Shown piece by piece: positions 23,658-32,175 of a DNA stretch of 64,000 bases. The stretch comes from an uncultured Lachnospiraceae bacterium (GTDB lineage: Bacteria; Bacillota; Clostridia; Lachnospirales; Lachnospiraceae), in the NCBI GenBank assembly GCA_910586705.1, contig CAJUJK010000002.1:124001-188000 (forward strand). The letters run 5' to 3'. A program made the translations under genes and the position numbers. Each line of letters starts with the position of its first letter. Within the stretch, counting starts at the first letter, position 1. Below the pieces are notes generated by a model. The model saw nothing but the letters and a program-made list of their open reading frames with translations, was not told the DNA's origin and made no database searches.

Positions 23658-25451
23658 CTAAGCCCTCATATCAAAAGATGTCCTGCTGAGCACCGAAATA
23701 TTTTTCTGCTGGCTCAGCAGCGTCTGCATAATGGAAGAATCCTCCTCTTCCCCGGCATCCTCTTTCACATGCATCTGCGCTTTCAGCGAATATCCTCTGC
23801 CCTCCAGCCTTTTATTGAGCACCTCAATGTTTTTCTCAATCAGCTCCAGAACGCTCTCATCCGCCACCGTAAAGTTCGTAGCCACCTGTTTATCCTTCAT
23901 CGTCACATAGACGTCCAGCGGTCCCAGATGCTCCATATCCAGATGCAGCAGGGCACTCACCTGCCCGTCTTTCGCCGCCAGACTCTTTTTGTTGGTATAC
24001 ACATAGAGATCGCCGTGGGCATTGTTACCCAGCATCTTTAAGGGAAGCTGCACATACGTGTAGAGATGGTTCATCTGGTTCATAAAATCCACATTATTCT
24101 GCAGATTCTGCACACTTCGCGCCACGGGCGCATCTCCTTTTCCCGCTGCCTCAAGCGCCTGCGACAGTCTTGCGGTCTGCTCCCTGATCCGCTCGTAAAG
24201 CTGCTCCACCTGTTTTTTATCCGCCACATCATGCGGCTCTATCGTCCACTGGCGACCGATCTGCTCTTTCAATAACTCTTGGAATTCTTTCCCGCCAAGA
24301 AGTTTCTGCAATGCCTGTTCCGGCACCTCACCCCGGAGCACCTTCGGCAGAAGCTGTCTGATAAACTGCAGCACGTCTTTTGGCGGCAGCGTACCGTTCT
24401 TCACCTGCGCCGCCGTCTCCTCGTTCATGCCAAGTTCCCTCAGCGCGTCGCCTAACCGCTGCCACTGTTCCCTGCCCATCACAGGCGTCCTGCCTTCCTC
24501 CTCCGCCCCTTTTGGCAGTTCCTCCACGGGCACGCCGGCGGGCTGTCCCTTCGGCGCCGCCTCCTCCGCCTGCGCAGGCTGTCCCGCTGTTTCCGCGGAC
24601 GCTGCGTTCTGCGTCTGGCCGCCCCCATTCTCCGCTGTCTGCGTTGTCTCCGCATTCTCCCCGCTACCGGGAGCCGTCTGAACCGCATCGCCTGTCTGGG
24701 ACGTCTCCGCCCCCTCCTGCGTCTGTACGGTAACCGTTCCGTCCGCCCCATCCTCCGTAAAGATCTCAAGAACCGCCTGATAAAAGGCGAAGGCGCGCTC
24801 GCTCTGCCCGCTGCCCGCCAGCTCTGTAAACGCCTGCGACAGCTGGTCCGCAATGGTCTGGGCGCTGGAAAGGATCTGGTGGTTCGCGTTCCGGTACTGC
24901 TCAAACTGTTCGATGTTTGCCTCCGTCACAGGCAGTCCCAGTCTCGTCATCTGTATGATGGATGTGGGATCTTTTCCGGGGAAATCCATGAGCAGTCTGC
25001 TCATATTCAGGACCGACTCCTTATCTATGGGCATCCCCTCCTCCATCATCTTTGCCACCATCTCTATGTTTTCCGCCGTTTCCGGCAGCCCTGCCGCGGC
25101 AAGGGCGCGCAGAATGGTAGCGGTGTTTGCCGTGTTGGTATAGAGCGGTGCAAGGGACATAAAGGAACTGCTGTTGGCTTTGACCTCAAAACTCATCATC
25201 TGCCCCAGTGCAAGGCTCACACTTTTGTCGATTTTGGCGTTGATGGAAAAATCCTGCGCCAGTTCGATCTGCACGGAATTGCCGTCTCTGCTCACCACCA
25301 TTCCCTGCAGCGTCTGCCCCGGCTTCAGGGCGCGCACCTCATTCTGCAGATGCCTGATCCGCTCCCCTTTTCCCATGGAATCCAATGCCCTTGCCGTATC
25401 ACTAGCCTTCACACTCTGATTTTCTTTCTTAAAAATGCTTCCCAGATTCAA
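23658..25451 (-). CDS. ylqG: FliK-like protein (YlqG type)
   Basis: 597 residues. The N-terminal part has a conserved globular stretch (ALKPGQTLQGMVVSRDGNSV, ILRALAAAGLPETAENI, MTRLGLPVTEANI). A low-complexity, Q/A/E/P-rich hinge runs from about 245 to 320. The C-terminal domain (YVQLPLKMLGNNAHGDLYVY, LHLDMEHLGPLDVYVTMKD, VLELIEKNIEVLNKRLEGRGY) resembles the substrate-switching domain of hook-length protein FliK. Paired with the FlhB-like gene that follows, it mirrors the FliK-FlhB pairing of flagellar export. It overlaps rnhB by four bases. Confidence 0.8.
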   Translation of the reverse strand: MNLGSIFKKENQSVKASDTARALDSMGKGERIRHLQNEVRALKPGQTLQGMVVSRDGNSVQIELAQDFSINAKIDKSVSLALGQMMSFEVKANSSSFMSLAPLYTNTANTATILRALAAAGLPETAENIEMVAKMMEEGMPIDKESVLNMSRLLMDFPGKDPTSIIQMTRLGLPVTEANIEQFEQYRNANHQILSSAQTIADQLSQAFTELAGSGQSERAFAFYQAVLEIFTEDGADGTVTVQTQEGAETSQTGDAVQTAPGSGENAETTQTAENGGGQTQNAASAETAGQPAQAEEAAPKGQPAGVPVEELPKGAEEEGRTPVMGREQWQRLGDALRELGMNEETAAQVKNGTLPPKDVLQFIRQLLPKVLRGEVPEQALQKLLGGKEFQELLKEQIGRQWTIEPHDVADKKQVEQLYERIREQTARLSQALEAAGKGDAPVARSVQNLQNNVDFMNQMNHLYTYVQLPLKMLGNNAHGDLYVYTNKKSLAAKDGQVSALLHLDMEHLGPLDVYVTMKDKQVATNFTVADESVLELIEKNIEVLNKRLEGRGYSLKAQMHVKEDAGEEEDSSIMQTLLSQQKNISVLSRTSFDMRA

Positions 25452-26218
25452 TCCTGCACCTCACAAAAATTTCTGATAAACGATTTCCTGTGAATGGGAC
25501 ATGGACCATATGTCTTAAGCGCCTCGATATGTGCCTGCGCCCCATATCCCTTGTTCGAGGCAAATCCGTACATCGGATAGACCTCGTCGTACTTAACCAT
25601 CAGCCGGTCCCTCGTCACCTTCGCAACAATGCTTGCAGCGCCGATGGAGATACTCTTTGCGTCCCCTTTGATGATAGGAACCTGACGTATGGAGACCTGC
25701 GGTATGGTTACTGCGTCGTTCAATAAAATACCGGGTGTCACCGGCAGTTTCCCGATCGCCTCACGCATCGCCTCATAGGTTGCCTGCAGGATGTTGATCT
25801 CGTCGATCCGCTCCGGCGTACTGTAACCTAATCCCACCGCCACCGCTTTTTCCATAATGACATCATATAACTCTTCTCTCTTTTTTTCGGAGAGTTTCTT
25901 GGAATCATTGATATATAAAATATCACAATCTTTCGGCAAAATAACCGCTCCCGCCACCACGGGTCCGGCAAGGGGACCCCTGCCCACCTCGTCAATGCCG
26001 CAAATATGGGCATACGCGGCATATTCTTTCTCGTAGCGCTTCAGTGCCTCCGTCCTCGTTTTTTCTTTTTCATACGAAAGAATCCGTTTCTCTGCTCTGG
26101 CAATTTCTGCCCGTACCCCTGCTCTTTCATCCGCCCCGTATGCCGAAATCAAAACAGGCAGCTCTGTGACAGCCGCCGCCTGCAATTTTTCTCTGATGAT
26201 ACTTATTTTTTCCGCCAT
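25448..26218 (-). CDS. rnhB: Ribonuclease HII
   Basis: 256 residues from ATG 26218 (GGGA four bases upstream); the ATG at 26251 overlapping lepB has no ribosome site. An N-terminal extension of about 70 residues, usual in Firmicutes, precedes the catalytic core with GIDEVGRGPLAGPVVAGAVI (acidic DE pair), NDSKKLSEKKRE, GDAKSISIGAASIVAKVTRD and the later aspartate in LMVKYDEVYPMYGF. It removes ribonucleotides and RNA from RNA-DNA hybrids. Confidence 0.95.
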   Translation of the reverse strand: MAEKISIIREKLQAAAVTELPVLISAYGADERAGVRAEIARAEKRILSYEKEKTRTEALKRYEKEYAAYAHICGIDEVGRGPLAGPVVAGAVILPKDCDILYINDSKKLSEKKREELYDVIMEKAVAVGLGYSTPERIDEINILQATYEAMREAIGKLPVTPGILLNDAVTIPQVSIRQVPIIKGDAKSISIGAASIVAKVTRDRLMVKYDEVYPMYGFASNKGYGAQAHIEALKTYGPCPIHRKSFIRNFCEVQD

Positions 26219-26247
26219 CTTTTCCCTGCTCCCGTAAAGCCACTGCA

Positions 26248-26787
26248 TCATTGATGTCTGACAAACCCGAATTTATTGAGCGGCCAGATCCGCAGCCACG
26301 CCCTGCCAATGATATTTTCCCTCCTGATATTGCCTACAGAAGGGTCTCTGCCGTCCACACTGTTGTTTCTGTTGTCGCCCAGAACAAAGTATTCGTCCTT
26401 TCCCAGCTCAACAGGCTCATACGCCCTGCCGGGATTGAGGATCACTTCCTTGCCGTAGGATTCCTCCAGCACCTCGCCGTCCACGTAGATATTTCCCTCC
26501 TCGTCGATCTGCACCGTCTCGCCGGGCAGCCCGATAATCCGCTTGATGTAGAAAGTTTCCTCCTCCTTCAGATAGGGAAAAACGATAATGTCAAAACGTT
26601 CCGGGTCGTGGAAGCGGTAACTCAGCTTATCCACGATCAGATTATCTTCCGTGCTGAGCGTCGGCTCCATGGAATGTCCCTGCACCTGTGTCCTCTGCCC
26701 CACAAAGTGAATCACCAGATAGACCAGACACAAAACGCCCAGCAGATACAGACTGGTATTTAAAATCTCACGCAGCACTTTTTTCAC
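26248..26787 (-). CDS. lepB: Type I signal peptidase (first of two)
   Basis: 179 residues from GTG 26787, ten bases after AGGAGG and two bases after the rbgA stop. One N-terminal membrane anchor (LNTSLYLLGVLCLVYLVIHF) precedes the catalytic serine in VQGHSMEPTL and the general-base lysine in FYIKRIIGLPGETV; FVLGDNRNNSVDGRDPSVG is box E. It cleaves signal peptides on the outer face of the membrane. A second paralog lies on the other side of rbgA. Confidence 0.93.
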   Translation of the reverse strand: MKKVLREILNTSLYLLGVLCLVYLVIHFVGQRTQVQGHSMEPTLSTEDNLIVDKLSYRFHDPERFDIIVFPYLKEEETFYIKRIIGLPGETVQIDEEGNIYVDGEVLEESYGKEVILNPGRAYEPVELGKDEYFVLGDNRNNSVDGRDPSVGNIRRENIIGRAWLRIWPLNKFGFVRHQ

Positions 26788-26789
26788 TT

Positions 26790-27659
26790 TTACTCTTCCT
26801 CCTGCAATTCCCCACATGTTTCCAATGTAATTCTTCCAATCCTGCCGTTCCTGAAATCGTCAACCAAAAGAGCCGCCGCTTTCTCATAGTCCGGCTCCTG
26901 CCCTTTTTTATAGCACTTGCGATTCTTGCAGATATGCGCAAGCGTCTGTATCGGTGTAAGCGCTTCCCCCGTCTCCTCAATCTGGTAACGGTCAAACAGC
27001 GGTTTTCTGTAATGCGCCAGAAGATATGCCAGCAGCTCCTGCGCAAGCTCCGTCATCTGCAATATTTCATCATTCATGGAACCGATCATTGCCAGCCGCT
27101 TTCCGACTTCCTCGCTCTCAAACTTCGGCCAGAGTATGCCCGGCGTATCTAAAAGTTCCAGTTCCTTATTGAGCCTGATCCACTGTTTGCCTTTCGTCAC
27201 GCCCGGCTTATTTCCCGTCTTTGTACATGCCTTCCCCGCAAAGGAGTTGATAAACGTGGATTTCCCCACATTGGGAATACCCACTACGATCGCTCTGACA
27301 GGGCGGTTTTTAATCCCGCGCTTTCTGTCGCGCTCAATCTTCTCCCGGCACGCCTCCTGCACTTTAGGCTGGATCGCCTTAAGTCCCTGCCCTGTCTTTG
27401 CATTGACCTCCAGCACATGGAAACCGCGCTCTTTGAAATATGCCATCCAGCGTTTATTCGCCGCCGGATCCGCCAGATCCGATTTGTTTAACAGAATCAG
27501 CCGGGATTTATTTTTCCCCAGCTCATCTATATCGGGATTTCTGCTGGAAAGCGGAATCCGCGCGTCCACCAGTTCAATCACCAGATCTATCAGACTGATA
27601 TTTTCCTGCATCATGCGCTTTGCCTTCGTCATGTGCCCCGGATACCACTGATAATTCAT
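26790..27659 (-). CDS. rbgA: Ribosome biogenesis GTPase RbgA (YlqF)
   Basis: 289 residues. The GTPase motifs are circularly permuted as in this family: NKSD (G4) comes before GIPNVGKST (G1) and DTPG (G3). The N-terminus NYQWYPGHMTKA is diagnostic. RbgA works in late 50S assembly. It lies between two signal peptidase genes; the order rplS-lepB-rbgA-lepB-rnhB is a duplicated-lepB version of the B. subtilis arrangement. Confidence 0.96.
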   Translation of the reverse strand: MNYQWYPGHMTKAKRMMQENISLIDLVIELVDARIPLSSRNPDIDELGKNKSRLILLNKSDLADPAANKRWMAYFKERGFHVLEVNAKTGQGLKAIQPKVQEACREKIERDRKRGIKNRPVRAIVVGIPNVGKSTFINSFAGKACTKTGNKPGVTKGKQWIRLNKELELLDTPGILWPKFESEEVGKRLAMIGSMNDEILQMTELAQELLAYLLAHYRKPLFDRYQIEETGEALTPIQTLAHICKNRKCYKKGQEPDYEKAAALLVDDFRNGRIGRITLETCGELQEEE

Positions 27660-27672
27660 ACTATAATCCTTT

Positions 27673-28257
27673 CTATTCGATCAGCCCCATGGACTCGTCC
27701 CCGGCTGCCATATGGAACCACGCCTTGCCGATAATCGTGTCCTTTCTGATCGCGCCAATATTACCTGAACGGCTGTCCTCGCTGCTGTTGCGGTTATCCC
27801 CCAGCACAAAAAACTCGTCGCTTGAAAGAACTACCTCGTTTCGCGCAATGCCCGGATCTATGATCTTATCAAACTGCTCGTTCTCCGCAAGAAGCGCCCC
27901 GTCTATGTACACATTGCCCTCTCGGATCTGCACCGTCTCTCCCGGCAGTCCCACAACGCGCTTCACGTAATAATGGGAATTTTTATTGTTGTTTGGCAAA
28001 AAGACAATCACATCTCCGCGCTTCGGCGTAGAGATACGGTACAGAATACGGTTCATCAGAATTTCCTGTCCGTTGTGCAGCGCCGGCTCCATGGAATCGC
28101 CGATCACGCTGGTGCGCATTCCAATGGAAAAGACGAGAACAAAAGCCAGAAAGACAGCTGCCGCGCCGCCCACAAGCAGTTCCACCACATCTTTCAGGAG
28201 TCTCGGATCAAGCCTTTTCTTTTTCTGATAAAAGGTTAAGCCCTTTCTTCTCGCCAT
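27673..28257 (-). CDS. lepB: Type I signal peptidase (second of two)
   Basis: 194 residues from ATG 28257 (GGTGG seven bases upstream). A basic N-terminus, one membrane anchor (LLVGGAAAVFLAFVLVFSIGM), catalytic serine in IGDSMEPALHNGQ, lysine in YYVKRVVGLPGETV, and box E in FVLGDNRNSSEDSRSGNIG. It is diverged from the copy at 26248 (different N-terminus and linker) so the pair is not a recent duplication. The two may differ in substrate preference. Confidence 0.93.
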   Translation of the reverse strand: MARRKGLTFYQKKKRLDPRLLKDVVELLVGGAAAVFLAFVLVFSIGMRTSVIGDSMEPALHNGQEILMNRILYRISTPKRGDVIVFLPNNNKNSHYYVKRVVGLPGETVQIREGNVYIDGALLAENEQFDKIIDPGIARNEVVLSSDEFFVLGDNRNSSEDSRSGNIGAIRKDTIIGKAWFHMAAGDESMGLIE

Positions 28258-28283
28258 ATATATTCCACCATTCACTGATTTAT

Positions 28284-28423
28284 CTTCTGACTCTGCTTAT
28301 CGTACGATAAGCAGACTCGAAATGCTTCGCATTTCTCGTTCGCGTTGCTCGTCAGAAGCGACCGGTAACATGCTTCCATGCAAGCATGAGCATGTTACCA
28401 GTCACTTCTGACTCTGCTTATCG
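28284..28423. repeat. Palindrome-rich intergenic element flanked by a 19-bp direct repeat
   Basis: Within 140 bases there are three palindromes: CTGCTTATCG-TA-CGATAAGCAG (28293-28314), GAAATGC-TTC-GCATTTC (28319-28335) and a 22-bp stem with two G-T-type mismatches (28353-28374 with 28389-28410). The sequence CTTCTGACTCTGCTTATCG occurs exactly at both ends (28284 and 28405). It lies between rplS and the lepB gene. A related architecture is at 58576-58679. It resembles a mobile non-coding palindromic element. Confidence 0.6.
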
Positions 28424-28426
28424 CGC

Positions 28427-28461
28427 AAAAACAGATACCCCGAATCACTCTGAGGTATCTG
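28427..28461 (-). terminator. Rho-independent terminator after rplS
   Basis: CAGATACC and GGTATCTG form the stem, followed on the minus strand by TTTTTG. It lies 19 bases after the rplS stop and separates rplS from the downstream lepB-rbgA unit. Confidence 0.75.
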
Positions 28462-28479
28462 TTCCATCATCACTTTCGC

Positions 28480-28827
28480 TTATTTAACCAGTTCTTTCAC
28501 TTTAGCTTTCTTACCGACGCGATCTCTCAGGTAATTCAGTTTAGCACGTCTCACCTTACCTCTTCTGACAACCTCAACCTTCTCCACGTTCGGGGAATGC
28601 ATCGGCCACGTTTTCTCAACGCCTACGCCGTTAGATACCTTACGCACCGTGAAGGTCGTTCTGTTGCCGCCGCCCTGAATCTTCAGAACGGTTCCCTCGA
28701 ACACCTGAATTCTCTCGCGGTTACCCTCCTTGATCTTGCCGTATACCTTAACGGTATCGCCTACACGGAAATCGCTCAAGTTCTCTTTTAACTGCTCCGC
28801 TTCAATTTCTCTGATGATGTCGTTCAT
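28480..28827 (-). CDS. rplS: 50S ribosomal protein L19
   Basis: 115 residues, standard length. FRVGDTVKVYGKIKEG, QGGGNRTTFTVRKVSNGVGVE, PNVEKVEVVRRGKVRRAKLNYLR are conserved L19 segments. The protein lies at the 30S-50S interface. In Firmicutes rplS usually follows trmD directly; here the phosphonate cluster separates them and rplS has its own promoter. Confidence 0.98.
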   Translation of the reverse strand: MNDIIREIEAEQLKENLSDFRVGDTVKVYGKIKEGNRERIQVFEGTVLKIQGGGNRTTFTVRKVSNGVGVEKTWPMHSPNVEKVEVVRRGKVRRAKLNYLRDRVGKKAKVKELVK

Positions 28828-28897
28828 AATTCTCCTCCTGATATGCTCCGGATGTTCTTAATACGTCTGTAACAGAGGACCATCCTTCTTCACAACA

Positions 28898-28931
28898 TTT
28901 ATAATTTACCATACAACGGGTGCAATTGCAA
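28898..28931 (-). promoter_or_regulatory. Promoter of rplS
   Basis: On the minus strand either TTGCAA-N17-TAAATT or TTGCAC-N16-TATAAA fits a sigma-A promoter, 70-100 bases before the rplS start. The intervening leader of about 70 bases could hold an L19-type control element, but no clear structure was drawn. The promoter partly overlaps the 3' end of the decarboxylase gene. Confidence 0.6.
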
Positions 28932-28932
28932 G

Positions 28933-30084
28933 CTATTTTTTCGCGTCGCAGGTACCGCTGCCGGTACCCAGAGCGCCCATAAACCCTTGTTTGTTCTCAC
29001 GCGCACTCTCCTTCGGCCTTCCCAGATCGGCTCTGGAATCCAGCGCCACGGGTATCTCCCAGAGGACCGGTCCCGTCGTTTCACCGATCCGGCACCCTAT
29101 CTGTCCGACCTCTTCCATGGTAAATAGCCGCCCGGACTCACGGTATCCCGCCGCGCGCGCTATCTGGGCAAAGTCAGTCTTCTGACAGCCTGTCGGCATG
29201 GCTCCCACCGATTCATGCGCCTGATTATTGATGACGATATGATAGAAATTCTCCGGCGCCTGCGCCGCGATAAACGGCAGCGCGCCCATATGCATCAGCG
29301 CCGCCCCGTCGCCGTCAATACAGACGACTTTTTTGTCCTGCCTGTTTTGCGCGATGCCCAGTGCGATCATGGAGGCATGTCCCATACCTCCCACTGTCAT
29401 AAAGATATTGTCATGGCTGCCGTAAATCTTCCCGCTCTGCTCATACAATTCTCTGGATATTTTCCCGGTGGTGGACACGATCACCGTATCGCGCGGCAGT
29501 CCTTCCAGAATATGTCCCAGCACTTCCTCCCGCAGCATCGTATTGCCGTTTTTCCACTTAAAAGGCTCTGCTTTCTCAAACGTGCCCTTCTTCACGATCA
29601 GGGCAAACTGATCCCCGCATTCCAGCACCCTGCCCACTTCCGCCAGTATCTCATCCATTTCCCCGTCCGGCGTACTCTGATCGATGACGCGGTAGGGCAC
29701 CGACAGGGTATCGAACAATTCACAGGTAATCTTTCCCTGAAACACATGCTGCGGCTCATCCTTCACGCCCGGCTCCCCGCGCCAGCCCACAATAAACAGC
29801 ATGGGAACCCCATACACATCCCGGTTCGCCAGCGACGCGAGCGGGTTCACCGCATTACCGATACCCGAATTCTGCATATACACACATGCCGGTCTGGCAG
29901 TTGCCAGATAAGTGCCGATCGCCAGCCCTACTGCCGCGCCTTCATTCGCCGTCACATAATGCCGCAGGTTTCCCTTGTAGGTCTGTATACCGTCACAAAA
30001 CTGTTTCAAAGTCGAATCCGGCACTCCCGTAATTGTCTGAATGCCCATTTTCTCCAACTGCTCCAACAATCTAAAAGCTTTCAT
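28933..30084 (-). CDS. aepY: Phosphonopyruvate decarboxylase
   Basis: 383 residues of a thiamine-diphosphate enzyme. The N-terminal pyrimidine-binding half has TGVPDSTLKQFCDGI and the catalytic glutamate in ANEGAAVGLAIG; the C-terminal half has the cofactor motif VVCIDGDGAALMHMGALPF ... INNQAHESVG. It converts phosphonopyruvate to phosphonoacetaldehyde, the irreversible step that pulls the PEP mutase reaction forward. The last residues are a glycine-rich tail. It overlaps the end of the nucleotidyltransferase gene by 14 bases, so the cluster is one operon. Confidence 0.93.
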   Translation of the reverse strand: MKAFRLLEQLEKMGIQTITGVPDSTLKQFCDGIQTYKGNLRHYVTANEGAAVGLAIGTYLATARPACVYMQNSGIGNAVNPLASLANRDVYGVPMLFIVGWRGEPGVKDEPQHVFQGKITCELFDTLSVPYRVIDQSTPDGEMDEILAEVGRVLECGDQFALIVKKGTFEKAEPFKWKNGNTMLREEVLGHILEGLPRDTVIVSTTGKISRELYEQSGKIYGSHDNIFMTVGGMGHASMIALGIAQNRQDKKVVCIDGDGAALMHMGALPFIAAQAPENFYHIVINNQAHESVGAMPTGCQKTDFAQIARAAGYRESGRLFTMEEVGQIGCRIGETTGPVLWEIPVALDSRADLGRPKESARENKQGFMGALGTGSGTCDAKK

Positions 30085-30763
30085 TTACTTTCTCCAATTC
30101 TTCCACTGTATCTATCTCCACAAGCTGCCCTTCCGTCACCGGCTCTATCGTCAGTTTCAGCTTATCTAAATTGCGGTTCACCACGTCATCCCAAAACAAC
30201 TGGCTGTTCTTTTCGCAGGCATACGCCTTTTCGATCTCTTTCCTCAGTATCCGGGCATCCTCGCGCTTAAAGTAGGATATACCCACCATGTTATAGGTGT
30301 CTTTTCCGCCTTTCCCTACCCGCGATATATATGCGCCGTCCAGATCAAACACCCAGTCGTCGGAATACCCCGCCTGCATTCTGCCAAAATAGCAGGAATG
30401 CGTCAGCTCTTTTCTAAAAATTTCCGGGTCAGCCACATACAGATCCGACTCACAGATAAAGCAGTCCGCTGTGCCCAGCACTTCCCTTGCCGCGTACAGG
30501 GAAGCGATATTGTTTTTCGTCAGATACTCCGGATTATGCAAAATCCGCACCTGCGGATATTTCCCGCAAAGCGGCGCAAACTGCTCCCCCAGATACCCGG
30601 TCACAATATATATCTCCTCCATGGAACGTTCCAGAAGCCCCTCGATCACAGTCTCTATCATTGCCTTTCCGTGAACTTTTATGAGCGGCTTCGGCGTCGT
30701 ATCCGTCAGCGGGCGCATACGGCTTCCCAGCCCTGCCGCCATCAGAATCGCTATTTCACTCAT
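30071..30763 (-). CDS. Nucleotidyltransferase, probably 2-aminoethylphosphonate cytidylyltransferase (PntC-like)
   Basis: 230 residues of the sugar/choline-phosphate nucleotidyltransferase fold. The signature AILMAAGLGSRMRPLTDTTPKPL binds the nucleotide; ICESDLYV is the metal-binding strand. LicC and PntC enzymes look alike; the location inside an aminoethylphosphonate operon favours activation of AEP with CTP to CMP-AEP, but phosphocholine cannot be excluded. It lies between the PEP mutase gene and aepY. Confidence 0.75.
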   Translation of the reverse strand: MSEIAILMAAGLGSRMRPLTDTTPKPLIKVHGKAMIETVIEGLLERSMEEIYIVTGYLGEQFAPLCGKYPQVRILHNPEYLTKNNIASLYAAREVLGTADCFICESDLYVADPEIFRKELTHSCYFGRMQAGYSDDWVFDLDGAYISRVGKGGKDTYNMVGISYFKREDARILRKEIEKAYACEKNSQLFWDDVVNRNLDKLKLTIEPVTEGQLVEIDTVEELEKVNESF

Positions 30764-30790
30764 GGCACTCTTCTCCCATGCCTCTGTCTC

Positions 30791-32092
30791 TTATATCTCA
30801 TCGATCAGCCTTATGATATCCTTAAAGGGCATCAGCCTCGAATCCACCTCCAGCGCCCTGTGGTTTTTCAGTATCTCCACCGCCGTGCCCTGCATCGCCG
30901 GGAACGCGCTTCTGGTAAGCTGGTTTGCGTAGATGACGATATTGACCCCCGCCGCTGCAAGCTCCTCCTCCGTAATGCTGTTGAAGGACGTGGGCACCAC
31001 CACAACCGGCGTTTTTTCATCTTTTTCGCGGAACAGCCTGCAGAACTCCAGTATCTCGTCCGGCTCCTTCTTCCGCGAGTGGATCATAATCCCGTCCGCA
31101 CCCGCCTCCGTGTAGGCGTAAGCCCTGTGCAGGGCGTCATCCATCCCCCGCTCCAGAATCAGGCTCTCGATTCTGGCTATGATCATAAAATCCTCTGTCC
31201 GCAGCGCCTTTTTCCCCGCCACGATCTTCGCGCAGAAGTTTTCTATGCTGTCCTGCGTCTGCTCCACCTCAGTGCCAAAGAGCGAGTTTTTCTTAAGCCC
31301 CGTCTTGTCCTCGATAATCACGGCAGACACACCCATCCGCTCCAATGTCCTCACATTGTAGACGAAATGCTCAACCAGCCCGCCCGTGTCACCGTCCAGA
31401 ATGATCGGTTTCGTCGTCACATCCATCACATCGTCGATCGTCCGTATGCGGGAGGACATATCCACCAGCTCGATATCCGGCTTTCCTTTCGCGGTGGAAT
31501 CACACAGGGAGGAAATCCACATGGCGTCAAACTGGTCCAGCCTCCCGCCCGTTTCCACCACGGTCTTCTCCGCAATCAGCCCGGTCAGCCCGGAATGCAC
31601 CTCCAGCGTTTTCACAATGGGACGCATGGCGATGAGCTGTCTGAGCCTTTTTCTGCGGAACTCCGGCATCGCCAGCTTTTCCTTCATCTGGTCGTCAATT
31701 CTCTTTACATTTTCATTGTAGGTGTAGGGCAGCTCGACCAGCTCTCCCCCGAGCCTCTCCAGATTCGCAATCACATTGTCACGGATCGCTTTTTCCGGTC
31801 CCTGTGACCAGTTATCGCCGTGCACCACATAGTCCGGCTTCACCTCGGAAAGAATCTGGTCGTACATCACGTCTCGCTGGATCAGGACTTTCTTCACCAG
31901 CCCCGTCTCCCTGACGATCTCCATCCGCTGCTCCAGTGATATCGTCGGAAAACGGTTGAAACCCACCATCGCCTCATCGGAGAGCACACCCACGTAGACG
32001 TCGCCGTATTCGGATGCCCTCTTTAAAATGTTCATATGCCCTTCGTGTATCACATCCGTGCAGAAGCACGTATATACCTTTTTCGCCATCAT
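30791..32092 (-). CDS. aepX: Phosphoenolpyruvate mutase fused to an N-terminal cytidylyltransferase-like domain
   Basis: 433 residues from ATG 32092 (in-frame ATG at 32125 also possible). Residues about 1-140 are a nucleotidyltransferase domain (VYTCFCTDVIHEGHMNIL, where HxGH binds CTP, and later VHGDNWSQG). Residues about 145-433 are PEP mutase: DAMWISSLCDS, DGDTGG, and the signature VIIEDKTGLKKNSLFG. The mutase makes the C-P bond by isomerising PEP to phosphonopyruvate. The fused domain may prepare a CDP-linked acceptor or donor. Such two-domain mutases are known in phosphonate surface-decoration loci. Confidence 0.93.
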   Translation of the reverse strand: MMAKKVYTCFCTDVIHEGHMNILKRASEYGDVYVGVLSDEAMVGFNRFPTISLEQRMEIVRETGLVKKVLIQRDVMYDQILSEVKPDYVVHGDNWSQGPEKAIRDNVIANLERLGGELVELPYTYNENVKRIDDQMKEKLAMPEFRRKRLRQLIAMRPIVKTLEVHSGLTGLIAEKTVVETGGRLDQFDAMWISSLCDSTAKGKPDIELVDMSSRIRTIDDVMDVTTKPIILDGDTGGLVEHFVYNVRTLERMGVSAVIIEDKTGLKKNSLFGTEVEQTQDSIENFCAKIVAGKKALRTEDFMIIARIESLILERGMDDALHRAYAYTEAGADGIMIHSRKKEPDEILEFCRLFREKDEKTPVVVVPTSFNSITEEELAAAGVNIVIYANQLTRSAFPAMQGTAVEILKNHRALEVDSRLMPFKDIIRLIDEI

Positions 32093-32175
32093 CTGATCCC
32101 CGCTTTTATCCATAATACTTTCCATCCATCTTCATCTGCTAAAACCGCCTGCCGTGTCCCTCGTTCCGGCATCAG

